Below, piece by piece: positions 24,313 through 29,185 of a stretch of 29,185 nucleotides of DNA (its first letter is position 1; every line of letters starts with the position of its first letter). The DNA lies in assembly GCA_964443825.1 (NCBI GenBank), contig CAYUEV010000020.1:1-29185 (forward strand), written 5' to 3'. Position numbers and translations under genes: made by a program. The notes beneath the pieces are model-generated. The model had not been told where the DNA came from, did no database searches, and saw only the letters and a list, made by a program, of their open reading frames with translations. Source of the stretch: UBA1081 sp964443825. Lineage in GTDB: Bacteria > Bacillota > Clostridia > Oscillospirales > Acutalibacteraceae.

Positions 24313-24348
24313 GCGCTCCTTTAACGAATGGGGCGCGTTTTTTTATTT
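24313..24348 (+). terminator. Terminator of the galT operon
   Basis: GCGCTCC (24313-24319) pairs with GGGGCGC (24330-24336) with one G-T pair, followed by GTTTTTTTATTT. Confidence 0.85.
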
Positions 24349-24417
24349 AATTTTAACCCTTAATTTAAAAATTTTTATTTAGCGCTTTACAAGTGAACGA
24401 TATTATGTTAAACTCAA

Positions 24418-24605
24418 GTTGCGACACAATCGAATAAAAAGGCAAATCATACCTTTAGGGCATATTTTTTGATAAAAATGTGTTCTCTGTCGTTCTATTT
24501 ACCTGAGGGTATGTAAAATTATCTTAAAGATATAGACGGTTGTGTCGCAGCAATGGAGAGATACATTTTCAGTGTGTCGTTTCATTGCGGCGCACTTTTT
24601 TATTG
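24418..24605 (+). promoter_or_regulatory. Riboswitch-like structured leader with terminator and antiterminator
   Basis: A 15-bp stem (24418-24432 with 24537-24551, two G-T pairs, core TGCGACACAA) encloses about 104 nt. Inside are a 12-bp stem CATACCTTTAGG (24448-24459) with CCTGAGGGTATG (24502-24513), topped by a 9-bp hairpin (24461-24469 with 24474-24482), and a small TATC/GATA hairpin near 24520-24532. After it, 24571-24579 pairs with 24588-24596 and is followed by TTTTTT: a terminator. A competing helix, 24547-24555 with 24583-24591, would use the 3' side of the closing stem and break the terminator. I do not recognise the aptamer-like part as any known class. A promoter should lie near 24380-24410 but is not clear. 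Confidence 0.65.
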
Positions 24606-24617
24606 CCAAAAAAACAA

Positions 24618-24627
24618 GTTGTGTCGC
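24618..24627 (+). repeat. Second direct copy of the closing-stem sequence near the RBS
   Basis: GTTGTGTCGC at 24618-24627 is an exact repeat of 24539-24548, and complementary to the 5' arm at 24421-24429. It lies about 15 bases before the Shine-Dalgarno (GAAAGGGTG, 24641-24649), so it could compete for the 5' arm after read-through. Confidence 0.7.
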
Positions 24628-24654
24628 GGTAAAATTTTTTGAAAGGGTGATTCT

Positions 24655-27600
24655 ATGAAGATCACAAGACGAATTTTCTCGGTATTCTTAGTCGCGGTAA
24701 TGGCGCTGACTATCTTCCCCGCCGAGGCGTTCGCCCGGGACGACGTCCCCGAAACGTCAACCGCCGAAACGGTAGAAATCAACAATACAAACGCCTTAAG
24801 CGGGGTCGTGGCTCAAGCCGTGGACGAAACGACCGAGGAGAGGGAAGACGGCGGCGGTTACGGAGTTTTCGAAACGGCTCTTTCCGGGAACGAAGCCAAA
24901 GTAAACTTTTCGGCTCCCGATAACACGACTCTCGTGGTGGCCGTTTACGACGAAGATTCCGGCAAGATGGTCACGTCCGGCAAAGCTTCCGTAAATTCCG
25001 ACATAAACGAAACGACCGTAACTTTAGCGGAATGCGAAGAACCTGAAAACTATATAGTAAAAGCGTTCATCTTAGATCAAAATAACGCCCCTGTTTGCAA
25101 AAACTACGAAAATCTCGACAACACCAAACAGATGAAAGAGTTCTACGCGAAAACCACGGACGATTTTGACAAAGATAAAGTTATTAACCTGGACCAAAGC
25201 AACGACGACAACTTCGCGGTAGTGTCGGACGGCGCCGTAACCGCGGAGCAATCGGGAGAAACAAACAAGCTCACTACAAACGATTATGAAAACGGAGTAT
25301 ATGTATTTGAAAACGCCGACGAGACGATAACGGGTCTTAAAGCCGGCGACACGCTTTACTTTAAATACGGAGAAGGAGCGGACGACTACGTTTTAACGAA
25401 AGTCGGCTCCATAGAAATCAACGGCGGCGCGGCAACCGTAAAAGCCGCGGATGATTGCGAAATCGGGGATTTCTTTACCTACATCGATATTGATACCTCA
25501 AGAATCGCGACTTCTCCCGCCCAGCCCATATTATCGGGCGAAGTGAGCGGAGATCAGCCTATTCCCCTCGCGAGCGGTGAAAAAACAATAGACGAAGGCA
25601 ACTACTCCCTTAAAATGAACCTTAACACCGACGTTATAATTCATATGAAATTAACGTATGATATTCGCTGGACGGGAACAAATAATTATCAGTTCGATTT
25701 TTGGGTAGACGTGAACGCGTCCGCGTCCGTAAATTATAACGTAAAAGGCTCGTTTGAGGCGACTTTAGCGCTCATAGATACTCAAATTTCCGTAGTGCCC
25801 GGGGTAATAGACGCTAACTTCGCCCTTAGTATAAGTTTTAAAGCCGACGCTTCTTTTACGGCGAACGGAAGTATGACATTTACAATGAGAGAAGGCGTAA
25901 CGAAGAGCATAAACACTAAAGCTCAGTCGTTAAGCGAAAAGCCGGTTTTTGAATATAAAGTGGAAGTAACGGGCGATTTTAAACTTGATTTAATACCCGA
26001 AGTCGCCGTCGGCTTTACCGCTTTAAAAATCGTCCCCGTTGATTTCCACGTTTCATTTGATTTCGCCATAACCGGGACGCTGTTTGTTCCGACAATCACA
26101 AACGGCGAAGGAGATCCTACTCACACCTGCATACTTTGTTTAGACGGCGATTTGAGCTTAACAATAAACGGGAAAATCACCATAAGCATAGGTCCTATTA
26201 AATTGCCCGATATTGAAAACGTTTTAAACAGAACCATAGATATTGGCAGCTTCTATGTCTCCGGCACGGTTGAAAAAGGACTTACTTTCGGCTGGGGCGA
26301 GTGTCCCAATAAGAAAAAATTCGATAATTCCGTAACAAATACCAGCGGAGTAAAGGAAAGCGGAAATTGCGGAACAAGCGATGACAGCAACGTCACCTGG
26401 ACTCTCTTTAACGACGGCGAGCTTGTAATTACCGGCGAAGGAGAAATGCGTGATTATGGACATAATAGCAATTATTTTGGCTCATATGCACCATGGGATT
26501 CATTGCGTCAAAACATAAAAAAAGTAACCGTCAAATATGGAATTACAAAAATCGGAAATAGCTCATTTCGCGGTTTAACGAGTCTTGTAAGCGTAAATTT
26601 GGCTGAAAGCGTGATTGTTATAGAGTCGGAAGCCTTTTCTAATTGTACCGCTTTGCCGGCTTTTACTGTTCCTTCCAGAGTAACGAGTATTTCGGATGGA
26701 GAGTTCTCAGGCTGCACGTCGCTTGTAAACGTAGTAATTGAAAATGGCGTTACGAGTATCGGCAAAGCCGCTTTTTCCGGCTGTAAGTCGCTTCCAACTG
26801 TTACGATCCCTGACAGCGTCGCGAGCATAGGCGATAATGCTTTTGATGGCTGTTCCACGCTCGCTACCGCGACGATTGGAGGCGGAGTCATAAGCATTGG
26901 CAATTACGCGTTTTCAGGATGTTCTTCGCTTTCCAACATAACTATTCCCGATAGCGTTACAAATGTTGGAAATTACGCGTTTTCCGACTGCGCGGGACTC
27001 GCTAATGTAAAATTAGGAAACGGACTTTCAAAAATAAATGCCTACACATTCCGAAATTGTATAGGACTTCCAAGTATTACTCTTCCAGAAAATATTGTAA
27101 ATATTGAAGAATTTGCTTTTGAAAGATGTTCGGGACTTACCAGTATAAATTTCGGAAAGAACGTCGTAAGCATAGGAAAAGGCGCTTTTTCAGGCTGTTC
27201 TGGACTTCCCTCGGTAACTCTACCGGAAAATCTTGGCAGTCTAGCAGACGAATTGTTTTATGGTTGCGGCGGCTTATCGGCGGTAAACTTACCAAAAAAT
27301 CTTGCTACTATAGGAAACAGAACGTTTTCAGGTTGTTCAGGTTTGGCAAATATTACTTTACCTGAAAGTGTCGTGAGCATAGGGGATCAAGCTTTTAGCG
27401 GATCAGGTCTTATTCAAATAAAAATTCCCGATCTTGTTACGACAATTAAGAATGAAACATTTGCAAATTGTAAAAGTCTTTTAAGTGTTTCTATTGGCAA
27501 AAGTGTGACTAACATTGAAGGAGGTGTACGTTATAGCGGCGACTATCACGGGGCTTTTTCCGGCTGTTCCGCTCTGCCAAATATAACAATTCCCGATAGC

Positions 27601-29073
27601 GTAACAAGCATCGGACAATATGCTTTTTATAGTTGCGGAAGCCTTAATACGGTAATTATTGGCAAGGGTCTTAGAAATATAGGCGGAGGCGCGTTTAGCA
27701 ATTGTCCTGTCGGAAAAGTTTATTATGTTGGAAATCAAACTAACTGGTACACAATTACGGGATACGAAGCTTTTGGCGAAGCGGAAATAATATTTAATTA
27801 TGTCCCTACAGCCGCCGTTTCTCTCCCGTCTCCCAAGCCGGTAACCAAAATCCCGACGGCTACAATAGCCGCCGAGGGAGCGCTTACAGAAACCTTAACT
27901 GCCGCCGAGCCGGGCATGTCCTATGTTGTATTGATTGTTAAGGACGAAAACGCCGGGGACTTGCTGGCGTTCGACAATCTGCTCTATATCGACCAGCTTA
28001 CGGCGTCGGGAAATACTCTCACCGTTGAGTTCACTCTAAGAGATTCTTCATCAGGCTATAAAGCAAAATGGGCGGGAGCTAACTTAGGCGATACTCCATC
28101 CGATACCCCAAATGAACAGCCCACCGAACCTCCCACGGAAGCGCCGACCGAAGCTCCTACTGAAGCCCCAACTGAAGCTCCTACAGAAGCTCCCACGGAA
28201 GCTCCGACTACAGAACCCCCGACTGAAGCGCCGACAACCGAGCCTCCTACAGAAGCTCCAACTGAAACCACTACTGAACCAACGACAGAACCCCCAACAG
28301 AAGCTCCCACAACCGAACCAACCACTGAAACTCCCACAGAAGCTCCAACTACAGAACCCCCAACAGAAGCTCCGACCGAAACCACTACTGAACCAACGAC
28401 AGAGCCAACTACTGAAGCCCCGACTACAGAACCCCCGACAAAGCCAACGACAGAACCAACCACTGAAGCTCCGACCGAACCCACTACCGAGCCCATGTCC
28501 GAGCCTGCGTCTGAACCCGCGTCCGAGCCTTCTTCAGAGCCCGAGCATGAACATGATTATGTGGGAGTAGTAACAAAAGAGCCTACCTGTACTGAAGAGG
28601 GAGTTATGACTTACACCTGTTCCATTTGCGGCGACAGTTACACCGAATCAATTCCCGCTAAAGGTCATGTTCCGGGGAATTGGGAAACGGTAGTTCCGCC
28701 GGAAGTAGGCAAACCGGGATTGGAACAGCAAAAATGTACGGTCTGCGGAGAAGTATTGGAAGAACGCGAAATCCCCGCGCTTCCCGAGCCGACTACCGAA
28801 GCTCCGACTGAAACCACAACCGTACCGACTACGGAACCTACTACGGCTGAACCTTCAACCGAGCCCGGTCCCGCGTATACTTTGGGAGACGTAAACGCTG
28901 ATGGAACAATCACCGCTTCCGACGCGAGAATCGCTTTAAGAATTTCCGCGAAACTCCATACCCCGACGGAAACGGAAATTCTCGCTTCCGACGCCGACAA
29001 GAACGGCTCGATCACCGCTTCGGACGCGAGAAAGATCTTAAGAGTTTCGGCGAAACTCGATACCGCGCTTTAA
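24655..29073 (+). CDS. Large secreted surface protein: BspA-type LRRs, PTE linker, Cys-pair module, C-terminal dockerin
   Basis: The 1472-residue protein begins with a signal peptide (1-27, ending AFA). Residues 28-340 and about 340-590 are beta-rich regions I do not recognise. About 17 leucine-rich repeats of the BspA/LRR_5 kind follow (about 622-1040), of the form AFSGCSSLSNITIPDSVTNVG. Next come a beta domain (about 1050-1150), a Pro/Thr/Glu linker (about 1155-1280), a module with CSICG and CTVCG pairs (about 1297-1375), a second PTE linker, and two dockerin-like EF-hand segments at the very end (about 1408-1472, GDVNADGTITASDAR and DADKNGSITASDARK). There is no LPxTG motif or C-terminal membrane helix, so any anchoring would be through the dockerin. 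Adhesion or host-glycan contact is plausible for BspA-type proteins, not shown. Confidence 0.85.
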   Translation: MKITRRIFSVFLVAVMALTIFPAEAFARDDVPETSTAETVEINNTNALSGVVAQAVDETTEEREDGGGYGVFETALSGNEAKVNFSAPDNTTLVVAVYDEDSGKMVTSGKASVNSDINETTVTLAECEEPENYIVKAFILDQNNAPVCKNYENLDNTKQMKEFYAKTTDDFDKDKVINLDQSNDDNFAVVSDGAVTAEQSGETNKLTTNDYENGVYVFENADETITGLKAGDTLYFKYGEGADDYVLTKVGSIEINGGAATVKAADDCEIGDFFTYIDIDTSRIATSPAQPILSGEVSGDQPIPLASGEKTIDEGNYSLKMNLNTDVIIHMKLTYDIRWTGTNNYQFDFWVDVNASASVNYNVKGSFEATLALIDTQISVVPGVIDANFALSISFKADASFTANGSMTFTMREGVTKSINTKAQSLSEKPVFEYKVEVTGDFKLDLIPEVAVGFTALKIVPVDFHVSFDFAITGTLFVPTITNGEGDPTHTCILCLDGDLSLTINGKITISIGPIKLPDIENVLNRTIDIGSFYVSGTVEKGLTFGWGECPNKKKFDNSVTNTSGVKESGNCGTSDDSNVTWTLFNDGELVITGEGEMRDYGHNSNYFGSYAPWDSLRQNIKKVTVKYGITKIGNSSFRGLTSLVSVNLAESVIVIESEAFSNCTALPAFTVPSRVTSISDGEFSGCTSLVNVVIENGVTSIGKAAFSGCKSLPTVTIPDSVASIGDNAFDGCSTLATATIGGGVISIGNYAFSGCSSLSNITIPDSVTNVGNYAFSDCAGLANVKLGNGLSKINAYTFRNCIGLPSITLPENIVNIEEFAFERCSGLTSINFGKNVVSIGKGAFSGCSGLPSVTLPENLGSLADELFYGCGGLSAVNLPKNLATIGNRTFSGCSGLANITLPESVVSIGDQAFSGSGLIQIKIPDLVTTIKNETFANCKSLLSVSIGKSVTNIEGGVRYSGDYHGAFSGCSALPNITIPDSVTSIGQYAFYSCGSLNTVIIGKGLRNIGGGAFSNCPVGKVYYVGNQTNWYTITGYEAFGEAEIIFNYVPTAAVSLPSPKPVTKIPTATIAAEGALTETLTAAEPGMSYVVLIVKDENAGDLLAFDNLLYIDQLTASGNTLTVEFTLRDSSSGYKAKWAGANLGDTPSDTPNEQPTEPPTEAPTEAPTEAPTEAPTEAPTEAPTTEPPTEAPTTEPPTEAPTETTTEPTTEPPTEAPTTEPTTETPTEAPTTEPPTEAPTETTTEPTTEPTTEAPTTEPPTKPTTEPTTEAPTEPTTEPMSEPASEPASEPSSEPEHEHDYVGVVTKEPTCTEEGVMTYTCSICGDSYTESIPAKGHVPGNWETVVPPEVGKPGLEQQKCTVCGEVLEEREIPALPEPTTEAPTETTTVPTTEPTTAEPSTEPGPAYTLGDVNADGTITASDARIALRISAKLHTPTETEILASDADKNGSITASDARKILRVSAKLDTAL
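26520..27780 (+). repeat. BspA-type leucine-rich repeat array (protein-level)
   Basis: About 17 units of 22-24 residues, each with an I/V-x-x-I-G-x-x-A-F-x-x-C-x-x-L core. One unit near 27390-27420 lacks the Cys and a few residues (AFSGSGLIQ), and one near 27505-27560 has an insert of about 8 residues. Codon use here is more AT-rich than in the rest of the gene. Confidence 0.85.
28118..28496 (+). repeat. Tandem repeat encoding a Pro-Thr-Glu-Ala linker
   Basis: Degenerate 12-bp units encode PTEAPTE and TTEPPTE variants. Synonymous changes keep the protein pattern while the DNA varies. A shorter second tract lies at about 28788-28866. Such tracts can change copy number by slippage. Confidence 0.85.
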
Positions 29074-29185
29074 ACCAAGCGGAGGAGATTTCCTCCCATA
29101 GGTTACTCCCCGCAAAGAACAAAAAACAAGCCCCTTTAAGCTTATGATATAATCCCCTTAGAGTAGACGCTTGAAAGAACAAAAA
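29074..29185. other. 3' flank with hairpin and possible promoter of the next gene
   Basis: GGAGGA (29082-29087) pairs with TCCTCC (29092-29097) but no T run follows, so termination is uncertain. Further on, TGA then TATAAT (29145-29153) forms an extended -10 without a clear -35; it may drive a gene beyond the right edge. Confidence 0.4.

Noticed and set aside
26520..27780. Regular repeat array considered as CRISPR-like
   Set aside because: The repeats are in frame, degenerate and encode leucine-rich units; there are no identical repeats with unique spacers.
28056..28496. Minus-strand frame with a long Val/Gly/Ser repeat
   Set aside because: It is the antisense of the Pro/Thr/Glu repeat of the large surface protein; no promoter or Shine-Dalgarno and the pattern follows from the repeat.
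28112..28570. Plus-strand frame rich in Pro/Leu/Lys/Gln over the same repeat
   Set aside because: Out-of-frame reading of the tandem repeat in the surface-protein gene.

Overview
The window reads as a chromosomal segment of an anaerobic low-to-mid GC Firmicute, most likely an uncultured Clostridia-class bacterium (Oscillospirales- or Christensenellales-like; inferred from gene content, not proven). Pointers are radical-SAM enzymes, a class II GalT, a CD1247-type zinc-ribbon protein next to efp, DUF896, a monoderm-style secreted PpiC foldase, and large secreted proteins carrying SDAR-type dockerin repeats. Consensus SigA-like promoters with 16-17 bp spacers and clear Shine-Dalgarno sites are frequent. 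There are no tRNA or rRNA genes and no CRISPR array.

Layout. 1-720: no gene. It holds an AT-rich 246-bp element with 27-bp imperfect terminal inverted repeats (MITE-like), then GC-rich spacer and a promoter. 721-5153 (+): membrane-anchored glycerophosphodiester phosphodiesterase, AlkA-type DNA glycosylase, prfA, and an unusual TsaC/Sua5-CoaE fusion. 5155-7126 (-): anaerobic sulfatase-maturase-like and PflX-like radical SAM enzymes. 7197-10798 (-): two paralogous membrane-anchored parvulin-type foldases, one with a degenerate PpiC domain. 10927-13633 (-): murL-murD2, overlapping genes for the alternative route that puts D-Glu into peptidoglycan by ligating L-Glu and then epimerising it. 13634-16462 (+): structured leader, rpsU (GTG start), pepP-like peptidase, efp and a CD1247-like protein. 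16463-20624 (+): a Phe-rich 51-codon small ORF, a terminator, a strong promoter, a long attenuator-like leader, pheS and pheT. 20653-21543 (+): small secreted protein with an N-terminal dockerin-like pair. 21759-22076 (-): DUF896 with a long basic tail. 22175-24298 (+): class II galT and an SGNH/GDSL hydrolase. 24299-29073 (+): a riboswitch-like leader, then a 1472-residue secreted protein with about 17 BspA-type leucine-rich repeats, a Pro/Thr/Glu linker, a Cys-pair module and a C-terminal dockerin-like pair.

How the parts relate. Most genes are housekeeping: translation (prfA, Sua5, efp, rpsU, pheST), coenzyme A, envelope (murLD2, foldases) and sugar metabolism. The accessory part is surface-related: two dockerin-bearing secreted proteins, and the largest of them behind an unrecognised structured RNA. 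That RNA has a 15-bp closing stem, a nested 12-bp and 9-bp arm, a terminator, and an antiterminator that overlaps the closing stem. I consider this leader the best candidate for something undescribed. The MurD2/MurL pair and the Sua5-CoaE fusion are the most notable protein-level observations.
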